DNA from: an uncultured Prevotellaceae bacterium
GTDB lineage: Bacteria; Bacteroidota; Bacteroidia; Bacteroidales; Bacteroidaceae
Length of the DNA: 64,000 nt
Assembly: GCA_900318885.1 (NCBI GenBank)
Contig: ONMN01000006.1
Span: 80,411 to 144,410 of the forward strand
Direction: 5' to 3'
Position 1 is the stretch's first letter. The number at the start of each line of letters is the position of its first letter. The position numbers and the translations under genes are program-made. Below the pieces are notes generated by a model, which was given only the letters and a program-made list of their open reading frames with translations, was not told the origin of the DNA and made no database searches. Shown piece after piece: positions 39,025 through 51,200 of this stretch.

Positions 39025-42000
39025 ATGACACGAAAGATGATGATGATAAAGAAAACCCTGTTGCTGGTACTGATGATGACTTTCGGTACTAACGTATCGT
39101 GGGGCCAGACGGACTATTCGGGAACGTATTATATTCGCAGTGGTAGTAGCAACATGTCCCCCAGTGGTGATTATTATCTCTGTCCTACGGTGGATTGGGC
39201 ATTCTTTTATACTATAGACAATGTTAATTCCACAGATAATGGTCAGCCTTTTTTAACCACTCACAAAATGGATAATGGAGATGAGGCTAGGTACAAGTGG
39301 ATAATAGAGAAACACACAGAAGGTGATCACGACTATTATGCTTTCAAGTATAGTATTAACTATGAATACGAAAGTTCAAGTTATAGCAGATATTTGTCGT
39401 ATAACCGTAAACTTACTGGTGCAGGCACTGACCGTTTGCGAATCCATCTTGAAAAGACAGAAAATCCTGGTGACTACGAGCTGTTCGACATAACTCCATA
39501 TAGCACATACCTCGTTATTTCGCCCAAAAAGAAAGATGAAGATGAAAATAACACTAAGAAATACTTAACTGTAAATGGTGGAAATACTAACTATTTTGAA
39601 GGTAATTATACTAGCGGTGGTGGAGTACAGAATAAAGATGGCGGTCCAAACGGTTTTACAATTACTACAGGTATAATCGGTACTTATAAAACAATCTCAG
39701 ACGCTAACGCACCGTTTTATCTCGAAGACTATATTAAACGTCCTGAAATATCATATAGCAGTGGTAATGACGTAACCATTACCTATCCTACATCTCAAAC
39801 AATATATTATACCACAGATGGTTCAGATCCTACGGACTCTGAAAATACGAATAGGACGTCATTTACAGGAACATCACAAACGGTTTCATTTACTAATGTA
39901 GCAGTTGTCAAGGCTGCGGCATATATTGGTGGTGAGTATTCGAATGTAGCGACATACGTATATGTTCATACCGATAGTGGCAATCCATATCTGTTGCAAA
40001 GCGTGGATAACACCAATTTTTACATGGTAGCTGGGGATAACAATAATAACTCAAAGCCTACAGTGAACACATCGAGTTTGCCTCAGGCAGGTATGTCATG
40101 GCATTTCGAGGATGCAGGCGTTGTCAATGGCGTTCAGTGCTATTATGTCAAAAATACATCGGCAAATGGCTATCTGCGTCGTGATGGTAACAGTTTCTAT
40201 ATTGAATCAACCTATGCGGATGATAATAACTACAAGTTTGCTGTTATTCCATATCTCAATGAAAGTGGCACCCTTGCCGGTTTCTATCTGTATAATATTG
40301 GAAAAGCCCAATATGTTTATAAGGGCAATAACGGCAGCGTTGTTGGAAATGGATCAAATGGAGCTGTCAATTTAAATAACTTAACAGCTATTGACAATCA
40401 AGATTTAGCACGATGGAATCTCATCTTGGTGGCCAACAAGGATTTTTCGTCAATAGTCACGTTGTCAAACAATAGCTCTGCCACCTATTATACCTTTACT
40501 TCGTCGAATGACCCAAATTATCTTATCGTTCCTCCCTCAGGAACAGCTGTCAATGTGAAAACAGCCACTGGTGAAAGCGATAACCAAAAGTGGTATTTCA
40601 AGGATGCAGGTAGTGATGGCTGGGCTTCGTACTACTACATCTTGAATGCTGTGACTGGTGAAGCAATGTATTTCAACGGGACAGAGTCAACCAGTAATCA
40701 GGAAAATGCTATAAAAATGGGAGAACTCCCTGAGACTCCCACAGATGCCTATAAATTCACTCTGGCCAAGACAATAAAAGACGGTGAATGCTATGTCATT
40801 CCGAAACAGTTGGCTCAATTTGCCAAGACCAACTATACGGCATTATGGCGTGAGGATGAAAACGCCCTCCAGACACGACAAGATAGGGCAAGCGATAAGA
40901 TGAAGTGGCAAATCAACGAAGTGGAGAATTTTGTTCTTTCTCCCGTAATAACTTATGAAGTAGGTGAAAACTATACAGTAATAAGCATGTCCTGTGCTAC
41001 ACCAGGAGCAACGATTAAATATAGCACAGACGGAGCAGATCCAACAACATCTGTCTCACCATATGATAGTTCAGATAAACCCGAATATGGAAATAGTGTT
41101 CCGATGTATATCAAGGCCGTTGCTGTTTTAAATGCCGATGTTCATTCTGATGTCATCACATTCGTTAGAAATCCAAAGGTTACGTTTGATCCCACCTACA
41201 ATCTTGCATGGGACAACACAGCTAAAGTCCCTCCTGTTAGTAGTGTCACAATAGGAACCAATACCACTATCGATGAATCAGAATATAGTTTGGGTTATTC
41301 CAATAATGTCAACGCCGGTACAGCGCTAGTAACTATCAGTGATAATAAGGACAACAATCTTTTTATCAGCGGTACCACAACTTTCGAGATTACCCGAAGA
41401 CTTATTGGCGATGGTGCAGCAGCTGCCCCAGGTTTCTCCATTACTATTGCGAAGTCTGGCGAGAACTATCCTGTTACCGTAAAAGACGGAGATACTCCAT
41501 TGACGTTAAATACTCATTACACTGTTAGTAAAGATGATGAGAAATCGAATAGCGACATGTATGTTGCTATGGTCACGGGACATGGAAACTATGGTGGTAG
41601 TGCTGAAGTAGTTTATGCCAATGTTAGCTTCCCGACAGAGACGAGTACCACAGATGGTGGCTCTGCCGCAGCCTATAAGGCAACTACCGATTTGACTACC
41701 CCCGCAGGTTTGAAAGCATACATTGTGACAGGTGTCAATTTGTCAGAGGGAATAGTTGAGACAAAAGAGGTGAATTACATACCTGAAGGTGTACCCATCT
41801 TGCTCTTAACAGACAATGATAATCCACATGATGCAGACTTTACTACAACTTTGATATCTGGTATAACTTCTGAGAAACGAGAAGAAGATACTGATGGTAA
41901 TAAGCTGCAAAGGCAAGAAACAGATGGTACTACGAATGTCGGTTGGGGAGAATATTATTTCTTCTCCAAAGGTGAGTTTGTCCTCACGACGGGAGGTAAA

Positions 42001-42267
42001 ATTATGAAGGCAGGTAAGTTCTTCTTGGAGAATGGCGAATACGTGTCAGGTGGAACACCAACTCCTGCTCCGGCTAAGTTGTGCATTGCGAGGGGTAGTT
42101 CGACGAATACAACGAAGATGGATGAGATTATTGACAATTCTCAACTCTCGACATCCAGCTCTCAACTTTTAGACGAGTACTACACCCTCGATGGACAGAA
42201 ACTCAGTAAGAAACCGACCCGTAAGGGTATATATATTCAGAATGGGAAAAAACTAATTGTGAAGTAA
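39025..42267 (+). CDS. Secreted multidomain protein with chitobiase-like and Ig-like domains and a T9SS-like tail
   Basis: The protein is 1,080 residues from ATG 39025; the frame is open to a TTG at 39004, but the ATG is closer to the signal peptide (MTRKMMMIKKTLLLVLMM, cleavage near SWGQ). Three segments between about residues 20 and 640 have the YYxI ... KYL ... WxF rhythm of ricin-like beta-trefoils, which is uncertain. Two stretches resemble chitobiase/HEX C-terminal domains (IYYTTDGSDPTDSEN and IKYSTDGADPTTS). An Ig-like repeat follows (YSLGYSNNVNAGTALVTIS, NYGGSAEV). The last residues, YYTLDGQKLSKKPTRKGIYI plus QNGKKLIVK, match the short C-terminal signal of T9SS cargo in Prevotella. 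It lies 29 bp after the transposase-like gene and 7 bp before the 7,052-residue gene. Confidence 0.75.
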   Translation: MTRKMMMIKKTLLLVLMMTFGTNVSWGQTDYSGTYYIRSGSSNMSPSGDYYLCPTVDWAFFYTIDNVNSTDNGQPFLTTHKMDNGDEARYKWIIEKHTEGDHDYYAFKYSINYEYESSSYSRYLSYNRKLTGAGTDRLRIHLEKTENPGDYELFDITPYSTYLVISPKKKDEDENNTKKYLTVNGGNTNYFEGNYTSGGGVQNKDGGPNGFTITTGIIGTYKTISDANAPFYLEDYIKRPEISYSSGNDVTITYPTSQTIYYTTDGSDPTDSENTNRTSFTGTSQTVSFTNVAVVKAAAYIGGEYSNVATYVYVHTDSGNPYLLQSVDNTNFYMVAGDNNNNSKPTVNTSSLPQAGMSWHFEDAGVVNGVQCYYVKNTSANGYLRRDGNSFYIESTYADDNNYKFAVIPYLNESGTLAGFYLYNIGKAQYVYKGNNGSVVGNGSNGAVNLNNLTAIDNQDLARWNLILVANKDFSSIVTLSNNSSATYYTFTSSNDPNYLIVPPSGTAVNVKTATGESDNQKWYFKDAGSDGWASYYYILNAVTGEAMYFNGTESTSNQENAIKMGELPETPTDAYKFTLAKTIKDGECYVIPKQLAQFAKTNYTALWREDENALQTRQDRASDKMKWQINEVENFVLSPVITYEVGENYTVISMSCATPGATIKYSTDGADPTTSVSPYDSSDKPEYGNSVPMYIKAVAVLNADVHSDVITFVRNPKVTFDPTYNLAWDNTAKVPPVSSVTIGTNTTIDESEYSLGYSNNVNAGTALVTISDNKDNNLFISGTTTFEITRRLIGDGAAAAPGFSITIAKSGENYPVTVKDGDTPLTLNTHYTVSKDDEKSNSDMYVAMVTGHGNYGGSAEVVYANVSFPTETSTTDGGSAAAYKATTDLTTPAGLKAYIVTGVNLSEGIVETKEVNYIPEGVPILLLTDNDNPHDADFTTTLISGITSEKREEDTDGNKLQRQETDGTTNVGWGEYYFFSKGEFVLTTGGKIMKAGKFFLENGEYVSGGTPTPAPAKLCIARGSSTNTTKMDEIIDNSQLSTSSSQLLDEYYTLDGQKLSKKPTRKGIYIQNGKKLIVK
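42132..42175 (+). repeat. CTCTCAACTTT-type tract before the C-terminal signal
   Basis: Near-repeats of TCTCAACTC and TCTCAACTTT encode NSQLSTSSSQLL, the linker between the body and the secretion signal of the upstream protein. It is the reverse-complement type of the tract at 20714-20757. Confidence 0.65.
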
Positions 42268-42274
42268 GATAAAA

Positions 42275-45200
42275 ATGGTTATGACACACGATATGAATAT
42301 GAGAAGATTTACACAGATCGTTTTCACGTTGTTAATACTCTTTACGAGTGGAGTGGAAAAAGTGTGGGCAGTCGGTACTAGTGACATCTACATTTTTTCA
42401 TCCGACAATGGTAGTATTAGTGTTGGCGAAGTGGTAACTCTGACAGGTGGTGACTTTAAAGTTACCCTTACGGCTGTTCCCAATAGTGGTTATACTATTG
42501 CAGCAAAAGATTTCTCGGTGTTGCCTGCAGACGATCCAAGCCAAGCTCCAAAACACCGTACACTTGGTGTGGCTTCGGAATTAGAGGTGTCTGATGAAAG
42601 TACTGCGACAGACAGAATCTTCTCTTTCATTCTTCCAAAAAAGTATGCAGGAGCAATGGTTACTGCCTATTTTACCAATATTACCCCAATTTCTATTTCC
42701 GATATTAGCGATATAACCAATCCTTCTGGTAACTATAAGTTAAACTCTGGTTTTAGTGTTTCCGGAAGTCGTACTAATAATATTGGCTCATCTTCTAATC
42801 CTTTTAGGGGAAGCATAGAGGGTTATATATATGACAGCGGTGATAATAAAGGACAAATTGATGTTATCAGTCTGTCAGCTCCACTTTTTGACTATGTGAA
42901 GGATGCAACAATCAAGAATATTGTTGTGGAAGGTACGATAAGTGGTTCTGGCAATGTGGGTGCTATTGCTGGAAATGCTTTAGGAGCTTCGCGCATCTAT
43001 AACTGTGGCGTGTTGGCCACAGGTAGCACTGTGAAAACTGATGATGATGGCTATACCCTTATCACCTCTTGTAGCAGTACCATCAGTGGCGGTAGCTATG
43101 TGGGTGGTATCGTAGGATTCCTTGATGGTACCTCTCGTGTCATCAACTGCTATAGTTATGCCGATGTCATTAGCGGTACATATAGGGGTGGAATCGTTGG
43201 TTGGAATAATGTTGCCACGACATCGTCAAACCTTGCCACTATGGTGATGAACTGTATGTTCTATGGTGATATTACCGGCGGCAACAGAGCTCCTATCTAT
43301 AATGGTGAGATTATCACCAACGATGGAGATGACAATGGCGTCAACAACTTCAACTATTTCCGCCTAGAATCATCTTACATTCAGGATAACACTATTCCCA
43401 AAGTTTATAACTGTGCCCTTGGTGCGGAGACACGCTTCTTACAGCGCTTTGAGTTCTACCGCCATTTGCTGAATAGTAACCGTGAATTGGCTGCTTGGTG
43501 GGCTACGGGCGATGCTGACAATAAGGACGAGATGATGAAATGGGTGTTAGAGCCCAGCCAGATAGGATCCTCCACACCCTATCCCATCCTCAAGACTCTA
43601 GATAAATATGCTTCGGTGGTGAATTACAAGCCTAGTGACGAAGCTTATGATGGCTCTGAGGCCAACCGCAACAAGGGATTAAAATTGACTCAGATGGGTG
43701 GAACGGGAACGGATGCAGGAAAGTTGTCCGTGACCATACAAATGGGACAAATAGGTGATGAGAATAAAGTACCTTATGGTGCTCCTTCAGGTGCAGGTTT
43801 CAAGTCTGACTTTAATGGTACTATTAAACTGACCATTACTGATAAAGATTATGACCATTTTAATTTCAATTATGGTAAGGTTCAATTGCCCTATTATAAC
43901 GATTATTGTAATGGTAATTATACGGGGAATCGTGTAGTCACCGGCTGGAAGATTGTTAGTATCACAGGCGGCACGGCGGGAAGTTACTCTACCGGAGATG
44001 ATGTTACCTACAATGACAAAGGCGAATTGACAGCAACACCCTACAACTTTGCCGACCGCAAATGTAAGAATAAAGACCTTTACTCCGAAAGTGGCCGCGT
44101 TTTCAACCAAGGTGCCTACTGGGATGTTCCCGAAGGAGTGACTGCCATCACCATCCAGCCCTACTGGGCCAAATGTGCCTATCTGGCCGACGCATATTCT
44201 GACGTAGTGTATAAAACCAGCGGTACCGACGAAATGGTCACGGTCCCTGATGTCACTACTGTTGGTGGTGGCAAACGCTATGCTTCTAATGGTGTCAGCA
44301 CCAATATCAACGGAAGTAGCCAAATGGTCTACACAAATATTGCTACAGCCAGATCGAATATTGGTACTTCCGGTACTGTTTATGATAATGCCATTGTGCT
44401 TGTGGGCAATTACCACTACAATGTAACAGGTAGCAACCAAAACATTGGCAGTAACCCCTATACAATGATGTCCGTTGACCTCGACTGGGATAATGAGCCT
44501 GACGCCAGCCTCATTATGCGCTTCAACGGACGTGCTAAATTCCATGCAAGTCGCTATGACTTTCTGAACCTCATAGGTCTTGGTATGGCACAAAAGACCA
44601 CAGGGGGTACTGGTACATACAACTTTGGTATCATACAGCCCTTAAACTGGTTCGAAGTAACTAATACTGCTTTGTTCCGGGCTACCCAGTTTGAATATAG
44701 CCCAGCTAGCCGTGCCAAGAAGCCTATTATCCTGCATGGTGGTGTTATTGAGCAGTGGGTTACCCAGCAACAAGATGCTGGTGACGCCGTGGAATATTTC
44801 CACGTGGGCAGCAACGTGTGGTTCAAGGAGTTTCACAGAGGTTCTCACCAAGATAATGAGAACAAGAGCACCCCACACCCGCCCTTGTCTGTCACCGGCG
44901 GTGATTTCTCTAAGTTCTACCTTACAGGCTATTATCAGTCTAAGGCCACAATTTACAATGATAATGCCGAATGCTATATCAACGGTGGACGTTTCGGAGA
45001 GATTGCAGGTGCCGGTATGGAAGGTATTGGTACTTCAGATGGCAAAGGCAACATTACCTGGATTATTGATAATGCCGATATCAAGGAGTTTTATGGCGGA
45101 GGTATCAACCATGCTAAACCTGTGCATGGTAACATCCATACCATTATCAGTAACAGCCATGTGGATGTTTTCTGCGGTGGTCCCAAGTTCGGTAATATGG

Positions 45201-48200
45201 AGCCTGGTCGCACCGTCACCACTACCGCCACCAACTGCACTTTTGGCACTTATTTCGGTGCAGGCTTTGGCGGCAACTCCTACAGCCGCTATGCACCGAG
45301 AAACCATAATAATATATTAAACTTCCCTCATAACGATGGTTCTGCAGGTAACCACGATTCTTGGAACGACTGGTTGTCGAAAAACTATAAGCAGAACTAT
45401 GATGCCAATAAAGGTGGTATATCCACCCAGTTCGACTATCAGTTCTTGCCACAGTCGAGCAACCTCGATAATGTGGCACGTATTTTTGTCGATTATGTTG
45501 CCTTCTCATTGGCCACTTGCCATAACGTCACTTCTTCTTTGACAGGTTGCACAATCACAGGTCATTTCTATGGTGGTGGAAGTTTGGGAAAGGTTGATGG
45601 AAATGTTACCTCAACGCTTTCCAACTGCACGGTAAATGGCAATGTATACGGTGCAGGCTACTCGGCTTCTTTGCCCCCAGTCGAGGTGATGAGTGTTGGT
45701 TTCCAGACAGAACCTTATTATTATGAAGACCTCGGTACTTATCGTAAGGGAGTCTTTCCAACTCCTACTACAACATACCATTGGCAACATGCCAATGCCA
45801 TCAGTGTCGACAATATAAAGCACATTCTCTATACCACAGAAGACCTTGATGCTCTTGGCACGGTTGAGGGTAAGGTCACGTTGAACATTGAAGGAGAAAA
45901 TACTTCTGTCACAGGAAATATTTATGGCGGCGGTCAGTCGAGTGATGTTTATGGTGTTAATTCATCAAGTGACGTCACTAGTGAAGTAGAAGTAAATATT
46001 AAAGGTGGCTCAATGACCGATGTCTACGGTGGTGGTGAAGGACAGACCACTGTTGTAGGCGGAGACGTGACAGTGAATATCGGAAAGTTAAAAGAAGGCA
46101 AAACAGATGAATATGAAGGCAATGCGACCGTAACAGGCAGTGTATATGGCGGTAGTGCTCTGGGTGCGGTAAATGCTAAGAAAGATACTGATTGGGATAA
46201 AGAAACAAATCCAGATGACTTCATATTTATTGATGGAAAAGAGACAAAGGTCAATATTCTTAAGGGTACAGTTAACGGAAATGTTTATGGTGGTGGATTG
46301 GGTGACCTCGCAAGCTTGGGAACTGATCACTCTGATGTTGCAGCTAAGGTGTATGGTGATGTGACAGTTACTGTAGGTGTGGCAACTGAAACAGCTGCAA
46401 CAACTGTTCCTATTATCGAAGGTAGTGTCTACGGCGGTAGTAATGTGAATGGTGTGCTTGAGAAAGGTGCTCGTGTTGACATTATCAGTGGTACCATAGG
46501 AAAGGAAACAACAACAAGTAATACTACAACTCTATCGGGTGGTAATGTGCATGGCGGTGGCTATGGTCAGCCAACCTTAGTGAAGGGTGATGTTACAGTT
46601 AATGTTGGTGTTGAGACGAACGATACTCCTGCTAAACATTATGGATTTGCGACCATTAAGGGTGACGTTTATGGTGGTTCGGCAAAGGGTAATGTGAACG
46701 CAACTCCGAATAGCAGTGATGTCCTCGAACTTACGAGTGCTACTGTAAAGACTGACGTCAATCTCTATGGCGGAACCATTAATGGTGATCTCTATGGTGG
46801 TGGTTTGGGTTATTTGCATTCATCATCTGAAACAGAAAATGATGATGTCGCAGCTAATGTCTATGGTAATGTTACGGTGACAGTTGAAGGCGGTAAGGCA
46901 AATCGTGTGTTCGGTTGTAATAATATCTTTGGTACGCCTAAGGGCACTGTTGATGTGACAGTTAATGGCACAAACGCCACAGTTGTCGATTCAGAAAGCG
47001 GCGATAAAACCTACGCTCTGCAAGGTGTTTATGGTGGTGGTAATCAGGCTCACTATGATCCCACTACAACAAATGCGACCTATCCTAGAGTTACCATTAA
47101 TGGTTGCACTTCAAGCATAAAAGACGTCTTCGGTGGTGGTAACGCAGCTGCAGTTCCCAACACGAATGTGATTATCAATGGTGGTGACATTAGCCGTGTC
47201 TTTGCTGGTGGTAATGGTGAGAGTGGTACACCTGCTAATGTGGGTTGGAAAACCGATGCTGCTTCACCTGCGGATGCCGACAAATATACTGGCACGTACG
47301 ATGGGGCAGGTTCTGCTTCTTTGCAGATCAAAGGTGGTACTATCATAGATGTCTTCGGTGGCTCAAATGCAAACGGTAAGATACGTGCAGGCAGTGCCGT
47401 AAACATTGCTAAGGACGGTTCTTGTGAGATGCATATCACTAATGTCTTTGGAGGTGGTAACGAGGCTGCTGGCGCAGCGGGTACGTTAACGATTGGTTGT
47501 ACGGGTACGGATTCCGAAGGTATTACCAATGTCTTTGGTGGTGCCAACAAGGCAGCCGTAACAGGTGATATTGAACTTAATATCACTGGTGGTCGTATTG
47601 CCAATGTTTATGGAGGTAACAATGAAACTGGTAATATCGATGGTACTATTACCGTTAATGTGGAATGGAATGGCAGCTGTGAAAATAACTATCTAGGCAA
47701 TGTTTATGGTGGTGGTAAAGATGCAGCTTATGGTGATGCTGATCACAATAAAGGTAATTATCCCGTTGTAAACATCAAAAACGGTACGGTAAGTGGAAGC
47801 GTGTTTGGTGGTGGATTTGGTTCTACCGCTGTAGTATATGCTAATCCGCAGGTGACAATAGGCCATGCAACGGAAGGATATGATGCTGATGTAACGGGTG
47901 ATGTCTATGGTGGTGGTGATGCTGCTGCTGTAGAGGGTACACCTGTTGTACACGTAATCAATAAGGACAACACCAGCATTGGTAATGTATATGGTGGTGG
48001 TAATGCGGCTGATGTTTCTGCAACAAGTGTAACCATTGACGGTGGTACTATTGGTTTGGTATTTGGTGGTGGTCATGGTGACAAGAATTCTGATCCCCAG
48101 AAAGCAGCCAATGTTTCCGGTAATGTCGCTGTTGCTATTAATGGTGGTACCATTACCAAGGTATTTGGTGGTTCGAATAGCAAGGGTAATATTGGTGGCA

Positions 48201-51200
48201 CCATAACATTAGGAATAGAGAAGAGTGCTACTGCGAGCACCATGAAGATTGGTGAGGTATATGGTGGCGGTAACGAAGCTGACGGTAATGCAGGAACCAT
48301 CACCATCGGTTGCACGGGAACATGGACTACTGAAGGAACGAAGAACCATACCAACCATAATAGTACCGACAACCGTATTGGTTATGAACTGGAAGGTATC
48401 GGTACGGTCTATGGTGGTGCAAATGCTGCAAATATTGGAACCAGCACGGCTCAAAGCAACATCTCTCTCACTATTGGGGGTGGTATCATCGAAAATGTGT
48501 ATGGTGGTAACAATACCAGCGGTGCTATTTCAGGCACCATCGATGTTAACATCAATAAGGATGACAATGCCATATGTGCTGATAACTGGTATGTAGGCAA
48601 TGTCTATGGTGGTGGTAATTTGGCGGCCTATTCAGGCAGTCCCACTGTTACTGTGACCAATGGCCAGGTGAGTGGTAGAGTTTTCGGTGGTGGTAATCAG
48701 GCTAATGTGGGTGGCAGTACCGTCAATATTAATGGAGGTGGTGTCGGCCAGGGTGTCTATGGCGGTTGTAACACTAGTGGCACGATAGGAGGTGCTGTAA
48801 CCGTTACGGTGAAAGGAGGTACTTTGGGTTCAAGTTCAGCTATTGAAGCCATAACAGATAAAACACCAGAGACCCTGCCCAACATATTATTCGGTGGTGG
48901 TAAGGGTTCTGGAACCAGTATTACTGGTCTTGTGACATTGAACGTAGGTGAAGCGTCTTCCGACAATGCTCTGATTTATGGTAATGTATATGGTGGTTCT
49001 GAAGAAGGAGAGGTATCGGTTGCGAATGTCAATCTCAACGGTAATACAATTCAAGGAAATGTATTCGGTGGAGGTTATCGGACGGCAGAAGGTAAGACTT
49101 CTGCTACAAACGTGACCGTTACACTTGACGGTACGACATTTGACAGAACCTATGATGGAACAGCTCAGATATTTGGAGCCAACAATGTACAGGGTTCTCC
49201 GACCGGCCATGTTTTGGTTCATGTGAAAAATACGGCTCCCGTAAGCGGACAAACATATGATCTTGCAGCAGTGTATGGTGGTGGTAATAACGCTGACTAC
49301 AATCCTACAGATGAAACGCAAACAGCTGAGGTAATTATTGAGGGTTGTAATACGACAAGTATTGAGAACGTTTATGGTGGTGGTAATGCTGCTGCCGTGC
49401 CAGGAACTGAAGTTTGGATTCTTGGTGCAAAGGTTATTGATAATGTGTTCGGTGGTGGTAATGGTGAATTGGGTCCGGATTATGCTGCACATGTAGGATT
49501 CCATCGTACTTCCGCAACCACAAAGAGCGATTATGACGAGGGTGCTGGTAAAACTTATGTCAAGCTGGTAGGTGGCACTATCCATACCGTATATGGCGGT
49601 AGTAATAGTAATGGTGATATTCGTGGGGGTTCTGATATCTCGATGCCAACGGCTGGTGATTTCGTAGATAGTCATTCTAGTATGTCCGCCCCCGATTGTT
49701 GTAGCACTCTGACAACAACGAATATCTATGGCGGTGGTAAGAATGCCGATATGAGTGGCGGTACTACTGTAAAATTGGGCTGTATTGAAGGTCTGACTAA
49801 TGTGTATGGCGGTGCCAGAGATGCAAACATCAAGGGCGGTGTAAATCTAGTAATTACTGGTGGAAACTTTGAGAATGTATTTGGTGGAAACGATACCAGT
49901 GGCACCATTCAAGGCTCAATTAAACTCTATATTGAGGAATCTTGCGCTGCACTTAATATTACGAATCTGTATCTTGGTGGTAATTTGGCGCCATATTCAG
50001 TTTATGGCTATAAGCAGGGTGCTTCAGGACTTGTTCCAAGACAAAATTCTGGTGATGAAGAAGTTGCAACAGGTACTACTCCTCTTCCTTCTACAGGTAA
50101 ATATGCTGATCCAGAACTCTACGTAACAAAGTTTACCAAAATTGATAATGTTTTCGGTGGAGGTTATGGTGAAACTGCTGTAGTGTATGGTAGTCCTACG
50201 ATATTTATTAATGAGGTACCTAATCTTGCCGGTAATATTGGTGAGGTTGGAAATGTCTTTGGTGGTGGTGATGCGGCAAATGTTAAAGGTGACGCAACAA
50301 TCAATATCGGAACCTCATCGACAGTATATATGAAGACTGATGAAACGGACCATGATGTGAAGGGTGTAAAAATCAACGGAAACATTTATGGTGGCGGTAA
50401 TGCTGCTGATGTGGAGGGAACTGTGGCAGTGACAATCGGTACTGAAAATCTTAGGCATACAGCGGAAAATGATGGTAAGCAAGGTACAGTTATTACTGGT
50501 AACATATTCGGTGGAGGATTAGGTAATACAACAACGGTAACAGGTAGTGTGAATGTGAATATCGGTGGCAATTCTGGAACAGTGGAAACACCGAATTACA
50601 TTGGCTATGCCGACATTACAGGTGATATCTATGGTGGTAGTGCCAAAGGTAAGGTGAATGCTACGAAGAGTGGTACTGCCCCTAATTTGACATATACAGC
50701 ATCAACAGGTACTACTAATGTTAATCTCTACGGAGGTACTATTACTGGTAGTATTTATGGTGGCGGTTATGGTAAGGACCCAGTGGACAATACAGATGAA
50801 AACTCTTATAACGCAGATGTTTATGGCGCTGTGACTGTTAGTGTATATGGAGGTTCTGTTACGAATGTGTTTGGCTGTAATAATGTCTTCGGCGCTCCGC
50901 AGAATACGGTATCTGTAGGTGTTGATGGCGGTATTATTAATAATAATGTATATGGTGGCGGTAATCAGGCGGCCTATACTGTAGAAACAAATCCGAATAA
51001 AGACACAGCAGGTAATTATAGGAAATATCCTGTAGTAAACATAAACAATGGCACTATTCAAGGTAATGTCTTTGGTGGTGGCCTTGGTACAACGGCAACG
51101 GTAACGGGTAATCCTCAGGTAACAGTTGGTGATAACGTAAGTGGTCATGTAATTGCCATCAAGAAATCTGTCTATGGCGGTGGTGAAATGGCTAGTGTGA

